A stretch of 64,000 nucleotides of DNA from contig JAXCGZ010005753.1 of assembly GCA_037179515.1 (NCBI GenBank), positions 62,001-126,000 of the forward strand, written 5' to 3'. The stretch's first letter is position 1; each line of letters opens with the position of its first letter. The DNA comes from Halocaridina rubra. Taxonomy: Eukaryota; Arthropoda; Malacostraca; Decapoda; Atyidae. The position numbers and the translations under genes were made by a program. This document shows, one piece after another, positions 9,867 through 21,124 of the stretch. The notes under the pieces were generated by a model. It did no database searches and was not told the origin of the DNA. It worked only from the letters and a program-made list of their open reading frames with translations.

Positions 9867-11100
9867 TGGTGGCAGCAGTAGTGGTTTAAAACATTCCCAA
9901 AGAAGTGTACAAAGGTGTCTCAAGCTAGTGTCTGTGAGGGAAGACGCTGAAGCAGAGGTTCCGAATATAGAAGAGGAACGCTCGAGAGATTTAAGAGTTG
10001 CACACGAGACAAGTCAAGAAAGAAATGGCTGCACTGGGTTACCGTCACCAGGGGTATTTGATATCCACAGAAGCACTGAAGCAGAAGATTGGTCTGAATG
10101 GGTAAAGGCCTGGAATTCACTCAGACTTGCAACTGGAATTGGCACAAAGCCTGAAGCAGTGCAAGTGGCAAATCTGCTCACGGTCATAGAACCAGAAACC
10201 TGAAGTGTATAATACAGTTAACTTCGCAGATGGAGAAAGCCTCAGACTCGAGCCAGTGCTAAAGACGTTCAGTGACTATGTGAAACCACTGGCCAATACG
10301 GCAGTGGAGAGGTATAAATTCAATTCTAGGTAGCAGAAAGGAGAGTCGTTCGAACAGTATTTGACTGAGTTGAGGCACTTGGCATCAAGATGTGGATTTG
10401 AAGATATAACTCCAGACGAAATTCTACAGGACAGGGTGGTGTTTGGAATACGTAATATCAAAGTGAGGACACATTTCCTACGAGAGCCTGAGCTGACGCT
10501 GGAAAGAATGCTCCAGATATGCAGAGCAAATGACGTGACAAAGTCAAGTTTGAAGCTGATTTGCGAGAGTAAAGAAGTAAACTTCGTCAAGGCAAAGTGA
10601 CAGTCACAGAAAGTCAGAAATCCATCTAAGCAGAAACGAACTCGAGAGGACAGAGACCAGGGAGGTCATGAGAAAAGCATGAGATGCAAGTACTGCGATG
10701 GAAAGCATGAAACAAGGAAGTGTCCGGCGTATGGACACATTTGCAAAAAATGTGGAAGGAAGACCATGACGCACCAGTGTGCAAGGCAAAGGTGCATAGC
10801 ATCCTAGGGGAAGAGTACTCTGATAATGAATGTCTTCACCCTCACAGTCAACACACTCAGAGATGAGCAAATGGTACTGCCATGCTTGAATCAGGCAAGT
10901 TCGTCAGATTCCATATAGACAGTGGAGCTACAGTGAATGTGCTACCACTAGAAGTGTACAAGAAGGCTACACAAGATTTCAAGCTGCAACAGGTTACCAA
11001 GGAGAGCTGTGAGCCTTTAGTGGTGTATGGAAAAATCAAATGGTCACCATTAGGAACAGCCATTCTGAGTGTGTGGAGGAAAGATGATAGCTGCAGGATT
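9867..11100 (+). pseudogene. Ty3/Gypsy gag-protease relic
   Basis: Gag core from about 9918: DWSEWVKAWNSLRLATGIG and LTELRHLASRCGFEDITPDE, with stops near 10201 (TGA) and 10332 (TAG) and phase changes. A nucleocapsid region with two zinc knuckles follows at about 10681-10785 (CKYCDGKHETRKC, CKKCGRKTMTHQC). A retropepsin fragment then follows from 10882 (FHIDSGATVNVLP, with the DSG active site). Order and motifs are those of Ty3/Gypsy Gag-Pro. The relic ends where poly-T of another LINE begins at about 11100. It lies in the host gene intron between the exons at 12157-12263 and 9107-9259. Not functional. Confidence 0.8.
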
Positions 11101-11650
11101 TTTTTTTTTTATGAGTGTAACACTGGGACAGGCAAAAACTGCCCTCATCAATAAAGGCCCGGGAATGAGAAAATACCAAGACAAAGGAACAGAAAATGGT
11201 CAAGGACAAGGCAAAGATGAGGTAATGTCACACAAAGGAAAATGACAGACAGAAAAACCAGTCAAAGTACAGAGGACCCAGAGATATGGAGGACTAGGCC
11301 CTGAGATGACGATAGATCTGCTTTTTGAAGGATGAGAGGTCATAAGAATTAGGAAAGATAGAAGGAGGAAGAGAGTTTCAGAGTATGGAGGTTGATGGGA
11401 AGAAGCAGTCGCTGCACCGACCAGTCCGCGAGCTATAAATCTCCACACAATACCTGTGAGAAGAGACCGCTTGGCGAGTGTTACGCGGCCTCGGCAGTGG
11501 GGGAGGGATGCAACTCGCCAACTCATCAGAGCAGCGATGGAGGTAGTAGCGATAGAAAAGCGAAAGGGAATATACCTTATGGCAAAGAGAGAGAGAATCC
11601 AGATTAGAAGTAAGAGAAGGATGACTAATGAGTCTGACTGCCTTAGATTC
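11098..11650 (-). mobile_element. 3' end of another LINE (family C), poly-A tailed
   Basis: On the minus strand this ends with GGGCAGTTTTTGCCTGTCCC and ACTCATAAAAAAAAAA. The last reading frame resembles the C-terminal end of LINE ORF2 (SFKKQIYRHL). Its final ~100 bp match the tails of the P retroposons at 7.4 and 25.5 kb. It is truncated at its 5' end and interrupts the Gypsy relic. Confidence 0.6.
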
Positions 11651-11654
11651 AACC

Positions 11655-12040
11655 CTATATATCTACCCATCTCTCTGTCAGTCTATTTATCTGTTCGTCT
11701 CTCTATTTATCTATCAATTTATTTATATAATCTATCTCTCCATCCAGCCATGCAGCCATCTATATATCGCGTTATCTCTCTGTCTCTCTATATATCTATC
11801 CATCCATCCATTCATCAATCTATATATCTATCTATCAATCTGTCTCTATATATCTCTTAGTCTATCTATCGATTTAATTACCTGTCCCTTTAATCCACAT
11901 GTGTAACCATTAAAGTATCTGTCTTCCTCTTCGCCTGTATTTCGATATATTTGTCTATCTATCTATCAGTCTATCTATCGACTTATTTACCTATTTATTT
12001 AAACTATATATGTAGCCATTTAGGTATCTATCTTCTTCTC

Positions 12041-12125
<85 letters not shown>
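11655..12125. repeat. Imperfect (ATCT)n tract grading into (AT)n
   Basis: 11655-12041 is a diverged tract of CTAT/ATCT units with internal near-duplications. 12042-12125 is pure (AT)n. The open frames here (Ser/Ile/Tyr-rich) are repeat artefacts. Confidence 0.85.
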
Positions 12126-12129
<4 letters not shown>

Positions 12130-12156
12130 CTGTGTGTACCGGAGCAAGTACCATAC

Positions 12157-12263
12157 CTGTATCAGAGAGGGTGTCAGGGAACGCTCGGAATCCGTGCTTG
12201 CTCTCCGAGCATTAGATGATACAGGTGCAGTCGCTTTCTTAGGTTTGGGGACCCTTTCCATAT
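12157..12263 (-). CDS. Host gene, most 5' coding exon seen (exon 1)
   Basis: The acceptor TTTATTTACTTGCAG lies above 12263. The donor is CTGATACAG|GTATGG at 12157/12156. The 107-bp exon starts with two bases that finish a split codon and ends in phase 0, matching the next exon. Reading: [16 protein letters not shown], then [19 protein letters not shown]. It is rich in Lys, Ser and Pro and probably disordered. The ATG right at the exon start could be the initiator behind a non-coding leader, or just an internal Met; at least one exon must lie further upstream on the minus strand. I could not find it, possibly because the upstream sequence in this window is almost all transposon. Product unknown. 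Confidence 0.6.
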
Positions 12264-12432
12264 CTGCAAGTAAATAAATAAACACATATGAAAATAAATA
12301 TATAAATAAATAAATAAATATGTGCGTGTGTAGTCAGCACACCCGAAATAGTTAATACATGAGCATCTGTACACAGACACACAATTAAAAGATAGGATTC
12401 ACAACAGTAAGGCAGATATAGTAGCAATTACA

Positions 12433-14144
12433 GTGACTAAGTTGAGTGAGGACATAAACAGTGTCACAGTTTTTCCTAAGGGCTTCAGAATACTAAGGGT
12501 TGAAAGATCTGAGAGGACTGGTGGAGGGATAGCACTGCTCATAAGTGAAAGGATTCAAGTTGAAGAAATAAACTTGGCTATAGAAAATGAGTTCAAGGAA
12601 TTTCTTGTTGCTCGCATAAATACTGGGTCAGAGAGCATTATAATAACTGTTGTATACAACCCACCAAGGAACCAAAATAGGCTTGAAGTTTATAAGGAAA
12701 GTCATATAGGTACTATTGAAGTCATAAACTCAGTTGTTAACATGGCACGGGAAAAAAAATGTAGGATTTTGATTATGGGAGACTTTAATCATAAAGAGAT
12801 AGATTGGATAAATCTTGACCCACACAGTGGTGAGGACTCATTCGGGGCAAGATTCCTAGATTGCGTACAAGGGAAATTCCTACACCAACATGTAATGGAA
12901 CCAACAAGGGCCAGGGGTGGGGATGAGCCATCACTACTTGATCTAGTGTTCACAGATAATGTGTTGGATATTGAAAATATTGAGTATGAACCACCAATTG
13001 GAAAGAGTGACCACTGTGTGTTGTTGATGGAGTATATCATTGAAGATATTCTTCCGGAGAGTAGAGGCACTGAGGACATGAGGAGGAACTATCCGAAAGG
13101 AGATTACATCAAAATGAATGAGCTTTTTGCAGTTATTGACTGTAGAACCTTATTTTACAACAAATCTGTACAAGAAATGTATGACATCTTTTGTGAGAAA
13201 TATGGGAAGATAGTAGATTGCTGCATACCTGTCACCAAAGTAGGTGTAATTCATGCCAGAGAGAAATGTAGGTACTATTGAAGTCATAAACTCAGTTGTT
13301 AACATGGCACGGGAAAAAAAAATGTAGGATTTTGATTATGGGAGACTTTAATCATAAAGAGATAGATTGGATAAATCTTGACCCACACAGTGGTGAGGAC
13401 TCATTCAGGGCAAGATTCCTAGATTGCGTACAAGGGAAATTCCTACACCAACATGTAATGGAACCAACAAGGGCCAGGGGTGGGGATGAGCCATCACTAC
13501 TTGATCTAGTGTTCACAGATAATGTGTTGGATATTGAAAATATTGAGTATGAACCACCAATTGGAAAGAGTGACCACTGTGTGTTGTTGATGGAGTATAT
13601 CATTGAAGATATTCTTCCGGAGAGTAGAGGCACTGAGAACATGAGGAGGAACTATCCGAAAGGAGATTACATCAAAATGAATGAGCTTTTTGCAGTTATT
13701 GACTGTAGAACCTTATTTTACAACAAATCTGTACAAGAAATGTATGACATCTTTTGTGAGAAATATGGGAAGATAGTAGATTGCTGCATACCTGTCACCA
13801 AAGTAGGTGTAATTCATGCCAGAGAGAAATGGTTCGATAATGGGTGTAAAAGAGCTAAGGAGTGGAGAGACAAATGCTGGAAAAGGTATAGGAGGAGAAA
13901 AAACATAAATGCCTGGCAAACCTACAAAAGAGCAAGAAATGACTACCTAAGTAAAAGGAGAGAGGCAGAGAGAGACTATGAGAGGGACATCACCAGGAAG
14001 GCTAAAGAAAATCCCAAGCTTTTCCACAGCTTTATCAGAGGAAAACTGAAGGTAAAAGAACAGGTTTTAAGGCTAAAGAGAGCGGATGGAAGCATCACTG
14101 AGACGGATGAAGAGATCTGCAAAGAATTGAACAAGGAGTTTTAG
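12433..14144 (+). pseudogene. Family A endonuclease with tandemly duplicated segment (copy A2)
   Basis: The first unit runs from LSEDINSVTVFPKGF through GDFNHKEIDW, LLDLVFTDN and GKSDHCV to about 13266, then jumps back and repeats from GTIEVINSVVN. The second unit (13296-14144) continues correctly into the linker (GCKRAKEWRDKC, RRRKNINAWQ, six A residues, in frame) and up to CKELNKEF. There a CAG codon has become TAG (14142-14144), cutting ORF2 in two. The two units differ at only a few bases, so the duplication is recent. Confidence 0.85.
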
Positions 14145-14186
14145 TCAGTATTTACAGTAGAAAATACTCCACTCCCTCAGATTGCA

Positions 14187-15725
14187 GTGATAGAAGCTCA
14201 AGGGCCGGTATTAGAGAACATCAACCTTACAGCCAAAGAGGTATGCAAAGCGCTGATGGATTTAGATGTTCATAAAGCTACAGGTCCTGATGACATATCC
14301 CCTCATGTGCTTAAAAAATGTGCAAACACAATATCAGTGGCACTAAGTATCATATTTAAGGAGTCACTGGAGTCGGGGGAGATTCCAAGATGCTGGAAAC
14401 AAGCAAATGTGATACTTATCTTCAAAAAGGGAAGGAGGGATACGGCTCTGAACTATAGACCAGTTTCCTTGACCAGCATAGTTTGCAAAGTTATGGAGAA
14501 ACTACTAAGGAAACATATCTCTCTTCACTTGGAATCCTTCAACTTTTTGTCAGTGAGGCAACATGGCTTCAGAGAAGGTAGATCAACAGTAACAAACTTA
14601 TTAGAATTTTATGATGAGGTAAGCCAAATCTTACAGGAAAGAGAGGGCTGGGCAGATTGCATATTCCTAGACTTCCAGAAAGCGTTTGACACTGTTCCAC
14701 ATGGGAGACTTATTAGGAATCTGCAATCAATGGCTAGAATAGGTGGAAATGTTTTAGAATGGACAAAAACTTACTTAGAAGGAAGGGAACAGAGGGTTAG
14801 AGTAAGACACTCAGTGTCTGAATGGAGAAGAGTTAGTAGTGGAGTTCCACAGGGTTCAGTTTTAGGGCCACTTTTGTTCCTTGTATATGTAAATGACCTA
14901 CCAGAGTCTGTAAATTCATTCATGAATATGTTTGCAGATGATGCAAAGATTGTGAAGAAAGTAAAAAACGAGAACAATGGTAGAGAACTTCAGGAGGATC
15001 TAAATAATCTGCATGAGTGGTCAGAAAAGTGGCTAATGAAATTCAATACTTCAAAATGTAAGGTAATGAGAATGGGTACAAGTGCAAGAAGGCCCAAGCT
15101 TGACTGCTCGGTGGCTGGAGTACAACTTCAAGAGACAGAAAATGAGAGAGATCTAGGAGTAAACATACTGGCAAATTTGTCTCCAGAAATACATATAAAT
15201 GGCATAGTAAGGGCAGCATATGCATTCTTATCAAATGTAAGGGTAGCCTTCAGGCACATGGACAAGGAAATGTTCAGAAATATTTATGTAACCTATGTGA
15301 GGCCAAAACTCGAATATGCAGCCCCCTTTTGGAATCCACACTTGAAAAAGCACATAGCTAAGCTTGAAAAAGTTCAAAGACATGACACGAAACTGGTGCC
15401 AGAAATACGCAATCTCAGTTATGATGAGAGGCTGAGGGAATTAGACTTACCATCACTCGAAGCTAGAAGAGTGAGGGGGGATATGGTGACAGTCTTTAAA
15501 TTCCTTCATGGTTATGATAGAGTGGATAGGGATCGATATTTTGATATGGCTGGCTCTAGAACTAGAGGTCATAGTTTGAAGCTTCGTAAGAAAACTTCTT
15601 TGCAGGATGTAAGGAAATACTTTTTCAGTGTAAGAGTAGTTGATAATTGGAATTCGCTAAGCGAGGAGGTAGTTAATGCTATCTCAATCCATAGTTTTAA
15701 GGACAGGTATGATAAGCATCACTAA
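14187..15725 (+). CDS. Family A reverse transcriptase, intact RT frame (copy A2)
   Basis: 512 codons from an internal Met, uninterrupted to the stop TAA at 15723-15725. All RT landmarks are present in order: ATGPDDISPHVLKK (about residues 32-45), ALNYRPVSLTS, GFREGRSTVT, IFLDFQKAFDTVPHGRL (with the first catalytic Asp), SGVPQGSVLGPLLFLVYVND, MFADDAKI (catalytic Asp pair), then a C-terminal thumb/connection (LDLPSLEARR, KLRKKTSLQDVRKYFFS). No RNase H domain is seen. The natural ORF2 starts far upstream with the endonuclease, so this frame is only the RT half, cut off by a nonsense codon at 14142. RT function is inferred from the family. Confidence 0.85.
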   Translation: MIEAQGPVLENINLTAKEVCKALMDLDVHKATGPDDISPHVLKKCANTISVALSIIFKESLESGEIPRCWKQANVILIFKKGRRDTALNYRPVSLTSIVCKVMEKLLRKHISLHLESFNFLSVRQHGFREGRSTVTNLLEFYDEVSQILQEREGWADCIFLDFQKAFDTVPHGRLIRNLQSMARIGGNVLEWTKTYLEGREQRVRVRHSVSEWRRVSSGVPQGSVLGPLLFLVYVNDLPESVNSFMNMFADDAKIVKKVKNENNGRELQEDLNNLHEWSEKWLMKFNTSKCKVMRMGTSARRPKLDCSVAGVQLQETENERDLGVNILANLSPEIHINGIVRAAYAFLSNVRVAFRHMDKEMFRNIYVTYVRPKLEYAAPFWNPHLKKHIAKLEKVQRHDTKLVPEIRNLSYDERLRELDLPSLEARRVRGDMVTVFKFLHGYDRVDRDRYFDMAGSRTRGHSLKLRKKTSLQDVRKYFFSVRVVDNWNSLSEEVVNAISIHSFKDRYDKHH

Positions 15726-15824
15726 ATCTAAAATGGAACCGATGAGGAGACGGGAAGATACGAGCTTTGGGCTCTTTCCCGTAAACACAATTAGGTAATC
15801 ACAATTAGGTAATCACACACACAC

Positions 15825-16262
15825 TAATGTTAGGCCAGAGTTTGAATATGATGCCCCCTTTTGGAATCCAAACTTGAAAAAGCACATGGATAAGATGGAA
15901 AAAGTTCAAAGATATGCCACGAAACTGGTGCCAGAAATCTCAGTTATGGGGAGAGGCTGAGGGAATTAGATTTACCATAACTCAAAGCTAGAAGAATGAG
16001 GGGATATATGGTTACTGTTTTTAAATGCCCTCATGATTTTGACAGAGTGGATATGGATCGATATTTTGATCTGGCTGGCTCTAGAACTTGAAGTCATATT
16101 TTGAAGCTTCGTAAGCAAACTTCTTTGCAGGATGTAAGAAAGTACTCTTTTGATGACTAGAACTTGTTAAGCGAGGAGGTAGTAAGAGCTAACTCGATTC
16201 ATTGTTTTAAGGACAAACGTGATAAGCATCACTGAGTACAAAAATGGGATCACAATTTAGTA
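15825..16262 (+). mobile_element. Old family A 3' fragment between copies A2 and A3
   Basis: A diverged copy of the last ~430 bp of family A (decayed RPKLEYAAPFWNP start, LRKQTSLQDVRKYS), ending ATTTAGTAATCACA. It begins in the tail of A2, and copy A3 begins directly in its own tail. Confidence 0.8.
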
Positions 16263-16722
16263 ATCACATTATTTCCCTAAATAAGAAATCCTGCAGAGTA
16301 TTGTGAGTAAAAAATTTATATTTGTTATATGACGAGACTGTCCAAAATATTAAAGGAAAAAACTGAGAACATTTTCGTGAGAGGAAAGAGAAGAAGCTGT
16401 CCTGTACTGCCTTGAAGGAAATTTATAAGAGTTGCCAGAGGTGAAGCCATCACATCACATTACCTTATTTTTTGTGTAAATTGGGGACAGCTCTTAAGCC
16501 ATTTACCTGATCCTGTGGTTCCATATATTGTTAAAATCAGTATCCTTCCCATTTATATTAATTTGATAGCTAGTTTGATACACGAAATAATTGACTAATT
16601 AAATAAATACCAAAAATACACCTGTCAACAGTACTGAGTTATGCTGCCAAGTAGCACCGCTGTCTTATTTTCTTCATTTTTTTTTCTTTGCTTTTAGCTT
16701 TCTCTTTTATTATTTTTTATTT

Positions 16723-16724
<2 letters not shown>

Positions 16725-16804
<80 letters not shown>
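16725..16804. repeat. (TA)n microsatellite inside LINE 5' UTR
   Basis: About 40 TA units between TTTTATTTTG and TTGAGTTAAATG. The same flanks enclose only about five TA units in copy A6 (near 51760). Confidence 0.95.
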
Positions 16805-16807
<3 letters not shown>

Positions 16808-17147
16808 AGTTAAATGTAAAGTCTGATCCTATGATAACATATCTTGGTTAGCAAGTGAGTTATCAGTTAAGAAGAATATATAGCAGAAACAGGTGGGTGT
16901 CTCCTCAGATACAAATTCGAATTTTTCTTCAAGTACACTTTTGTTTTTGTTTGCATTTTTTTCCCTCAAAATACCAAAGTAAAGTTTTTAAGTTAAGATG
17001 TGTGTTACCAGAAAAGAGATAAATTGAGTCACTAAATAGCACTTATATGAAGATATAAAAATTCTGTGTGAAGCTTTAATAAAAGTTTTTCTCTTTTTTT
17101 CTCTTTCTCTTCTTCTCCCTATATTCTGTGAAAGGGAAAACATAAAA

Positions 17148-18049
17148 ATGAGGCCATCTCTGTCCCAAACCTCTCCCACCCATGGGTCAGGAGGAAGGGT
17201 AGCTATTAGGAGATTAAAACAGAAAATCAAGGATTTAGAGGCAATGGTTATAAGCCTTGATGATAATATTCGGAATATGGATAGAGAAATGAAAGAGAAT
17301 GAAACACTCAGAGAGGATATAAGATTTTTGGAGGAAGCAAATAAAGCACAAGGGCAGGAGAGAAGAGAACTAGAAAAACGAATGAAGAAGCTGGAAGGGG
17401 AAAAGAGTGAACTAGAAACCAGAATTTCTAAACAAGAAGATAAAAACAAACAGCTGAACGACAACCTAAATGAATTAGATGTTAGTTCACTGCTCTCTTC
17501 TGAGAGAGACGAGATTGCAGCTTAGAAAGTCCAAATTAAGGAAAACATTGAACATTTTAGAAAAGAGTTCCAGGAGCTGAATATGGAATATGATGCCATG
17601 AAAACTTTCTTTGCTCATGCACTAAAGGGGAATGTGGCAGTAAAAGAGGCTGTAAAAGTGGTGGCACTGGAAAACATACAAATAGTTGACTATAAAGAGA
17701 CAGTAATAAAAAAAATGAAAGACATTGTGATGGAAAGGGCAAATCCTCTGAACAGGCACTTGATAAAGAGAAGAGAGTGATAATCTCAGGCATAAGCAAA
17801 TCCCAGGAGCCAACATGGCAGGGGAGACTTAAAGAAAATAAAGCTATGGTTGTACACCTGATAAGAATGCTTGGAGTAGTTTGTGGTCCTGGGGATATTG
17901 TAAACATTCACCAACTTGGCAAATATTCAATGGAAGGAAAGCAGAGACCAACAAAAGTAACCTTTGAGAGAGGGGAAACATGTAGGGAAATATTAATAAG
18001 AAAAAAAAAGTCTAAAAGAACTTCAAGAATTCAAAGAGGTGTTCATTAG
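17148..18049 (+). pseudogene. Family A ORF1 (coiled coil + RRM-like), copy A3, broken
   Basis: Start MRPSLSQTSPTHGSGG, then a long heptad-rich coiled coil from about residue 20 to 115 (RRLKQKIKDLEAMVISL, LEKRMKKLEGEKSELETR). There is a TAG at 17523-17525, then continuation to VKEAVKVVALENI, a small deletion plus frameshift near 17755-17780, and the RRM-like end (ISGISKSQEPTW, LGVVCGPGDIVNIHQLGK). ORF1 proteins of this kind form trimers and bind LINE RNA as chaperones. The A-rich RKKK tract holds nine A residues here, against seven in A1 and A6. Confidence 0.8.
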
Positions 18050-18199
18050 ACGATAGAGAACACAGGAAGAGATGGGAAAGATAAAAATCTTCTTGCAAGA
18101 GGCAAGAAGGTTAAATGAGGAAAGAAATGAAGAAGAGAAGAAAAATTTTCATTTCAGAGTTCTTCCAGACAAAGGGGAGATAAAGAAGATAATGACAGA

Positions 18200-19176
18200 A
18201 GATAAGGGGATGGGGCATCATTAAGATTGTTATACACAAATGCTGATGGATTAGCTGGTAAGGCAGTAGAATTAAAAGATAGGGTTCACAATAGTAAGGC
18301 AGATATAGTAGCAATTACAGAGACTATGTTGAGTGAGGACATAAACAGTGTCACAGTTTCTCCTAAGTGCTTCAGAATATTAAGGGTTGAAAGATCTGAG
18401 AGGATTGGTGGAGGGATAGCACCACTCTTAAGAGAAAGGATTCAAGTTGAAGAAATAAAATTGGCTATAGAAAATGAGTTCAAGGAATTTCTTGTTGCTT
18501 GCATAAATACTGGGTCAGAGAGCATTATAATAACTGTTGTATATAACCCACCAAGGAACCAGAATAGGCTAGAGGTTTATGAGGAAAGTCATATAGGTAC
18601 TATTGAAGTCATAAACTCAGTTGTTAACATGGCACGGGAGAGGAAATGTAGGATTTTGATTATGGGAGATTTTAATCATAAAGAGATAGATTGGATAATC
18701 TTGACCAACACAGTGGTGAGGACTCATTCGGGGCAAGATTTCTAGATTGCGTACAAGGGAATTTCCTACACCAAAATGTAATGGAACCAACGACGGCCAG
18801 GAGTGGGGATGAGCCATCACTACTTGATCTAGTATTCACAGATAATGTGTCGGATATTGAAAAAATTGAGTATGAACCACCAATTGGAAAGAGTGCCCAC
18901 TGTGTGTTGTTGATGGAGTATATCATTGAAGATATTCTGCCTAAGAGTAGAGGCACTGAGGATATGAGGAGGAACTATCCGAAAGGAGATTACATCAAAA
19001 TGAATGAGCTTTATGCAGTTATTGACTGGAGAACCTTATTTTACAACAAATCTGTAAAAGAAATGTATGACATCTTTTGTGAGAAATATGGGAAGATGGT
19101 AGATTGCTGCATACATTTCACCAAATTAGGAGTAATTCATGCCAGAGAGAAATGGTTCGATAATGAGTGTAAATGA
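18200..19176 (+). pseudogene. Family A endonuclease, copy A3, broken
   Basis: LYTNADGLAGKAVELKD, AITETMLSEDIN, VVYNPPRNQN and GDFNHKEIDW, then a one-base loss near 18700 shifts the frame to give LLDLVFTDN. SDHC has become SAHC (Asp to Ala, loss of a key active-site residue). TGA interrupts at 19174-19176 in CKRAKEW. Confidence 0.82.
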
Positions 19177-19449
19177 GCTTAGGAGTGGAGAGGCAAATGC
19201 TGGAAAAGGCATAGGAGGAGAAAAAACATAAATGACTGGCAAACCTACAAAAGAGCAAGAAATGACTACCTAAGTAAAAGAAGAGAGGCAGAGAGAGACT
19301 ATGAGAGGGACATCAGCAGAAAGGCTAAAAAGAATCCCAAGCTTTCCCACAGCTTTATCAGAGGAAAACTGAAGGTAAGAGAACAGGTTTTAAGGCTTAA
19401 GAGAGCGGATGGAAGCATCACTGAGACGGATGAAGAGATCTGCAAAGAT

Positions 19450-21032
19450 TTGAACAAGGAGTTTCAGTCAGTATTTACAGTAGAAAATACCTCACCCCCT
19501 CAGATGACAGAGATAGAAGCTCAAGGGCTGGAATTAGAGAACATCAACATTTCAGCCACAGAAATATGCAAAGCGCTGAGGGAGTTAGATGTTCATAAAG
19601 CTACAGGTCCTGATGTTATATCTCCTCATGTACTTAAAAATGCGCAAACTCAATATCAGTGGCACTAAGCATCATATTCAAAAAGTCACTGGAGTCAGGG
19701 GAGATTCCAAGATGCTGGAAACAAGCAAACGTGATACCTATCTTCAAAAAGGGAAGGAGTGATATGGCTCTGAACTATAGACCAGTTTCCTTGACCAGCA
19801 TAGTTTGCAATGTTATGGAGAAACTACTAAGGAAACATATCTCTCTTCACTTGGAATCCTTCAACTTTTTGTCAGTGAGGCAACATGGCTTCAGAGAAGG
19901 TATATCAACAGTAACAAAGTTATTAGAACTTTATGATGAGTTAAGCCGAATCTTACAGGAAAGAGAGGGCTGGGTAGATTGCATATTCCTAGACTTCCAA
20001 AAAGCATTTGACACTGTTCCACGTGGAAGACTTATAGGGAAGCTGCAATCAATGGCTAGAATAGGTGGAAATGTCTTGGAATGGATAAAAACTTACTTAG
20101 AAGGAAGGGAACAGAGGGTTAGAGTAAGACACTCAGTGTCTGAATGGAGAAGAGTCAGTAGTGGAGTTCCACAGGGTTCAGCTTTAAGGCCACTTTTGTT
20201 CCTTGTATATGTAAATGACCTACCAGAGTCTGTAAATTCATTCATGAATATGTTTGCAGATGATGCAAAGATTGTGAAGAAAGTAGGAAACGAGAACAAT
20301 TGTAGAGAACTTCAGGATGATCTAAATAGTCTCCATGAGTGGTCAGAAAAGTGGCTAATGAAATTCAATACCTCAAAATGTAAGGTAATGAGAATGGGTA
20401 CAAGTGCAAGAAGGCCCAAGCTTAACAACTAGGTGGCTGGAGTACAACATCAAGAGACAGAAAATGAGAGAGATCTAGGAGTAAAAATACTGGCAGATTT
20501 GTCAATAAATGGCATAGTAAGGGCAGCATATGCCTTCTTATCAAATGTAAGGGTAGCCTTAAGGCACGTGGACAAAGAAATGTTCAGAAATATTTATACG
20601 ACCTATGTGAGGCCAAAACTCGACTATGCAGCCCCCTTTTGGAATTCGCACTTGAAAAAGCACATAGCTAAGCTTGAAAAAGTTCAAAGACATGACACGA
20701 AACTGGTGCCAGAAATACGCAATCTCACTTATGATGAGAGGCTGAGGGAATTACACTTACCATTACTCGAGGCTAGAAGATTGAGGGGGGATATGGTGAC
20801 AGTCTTTTAATTCCTTCATGGTTATGATAGAGTGGATAGGGATCGATATTTTGATATGGCAGACTCTAGAACTAGAGGTCATAGTTTGAAGCTTCGTAAG
20901 AAAACTTCTTTGCAGGATGTAAGGAAATACTTTTTCAGTGTAATAGTTGATAATTGGAATTGGATAAGCGAGGAGGTAGTTAATGCTATCTCAATCCATA
21001 GTTTTAATGACAGGTATGATAAGTATCACTAA
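19450..21032 (+). pseudogene. Family A reverse transcriptase, copy A3, broken
   Basis: Contains all RT blocks (FLDFQKAFDTVP, SGVPQGSALRPLLFLVYVND, FADDAKI). Breaks: a deletion at HVLKNAQTQYQ (about 19640), TAG after PKLNN (20430-20432), a 15-bp in-frame loss in LADLSINGIV, and TAA in the VTVF codons (20808-20810). GSVLGP has become GSALRP. The same breaks recur in copy A4. Confidence 0.85.
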
Positions 21033-21124
21033 GTCTAAAATGGAACCGATGAGGAGACGGGCAGATACGAGCTTTGGGCTCTTTTCCGTAAATACAATTA
21101 GGTAATCACAAATAGGTAATCACA

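Larger units (their letters stand above)
12382..15824 (+). mobile_element. Family A LINE copy A2, 5'-truncated, with internal 561-bp duplication
   Basis: Starts inside the endonuclease and ends with two AATTAGGTAATCACA tail units at about 15790-15820. A block of about 561 bp (12706-13266 and 13267-13827) is present twice in tandem. It is a young copy, very similar to A5 and A6. Another family A fragment follows directly after the tail. Confidence 0.9.
16263..21124 (+). mobile_element. Family A LINE copy A3, full length but broken
   Basis: The 5' region (16263-17147) aligns with the minus-strand 5' region of A6 (51415-52236), from GAAATCCTGCAGAGTATTGT onward. ORF1 is at 17148, the endonuclease at about 18200 and RT to 21032, with a tail to 21124. 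It contains an expanded (TA)n at 16725-16804 where A6 has only a few TA units. Several stops and frameshifts are present. Confidence 0.88.
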
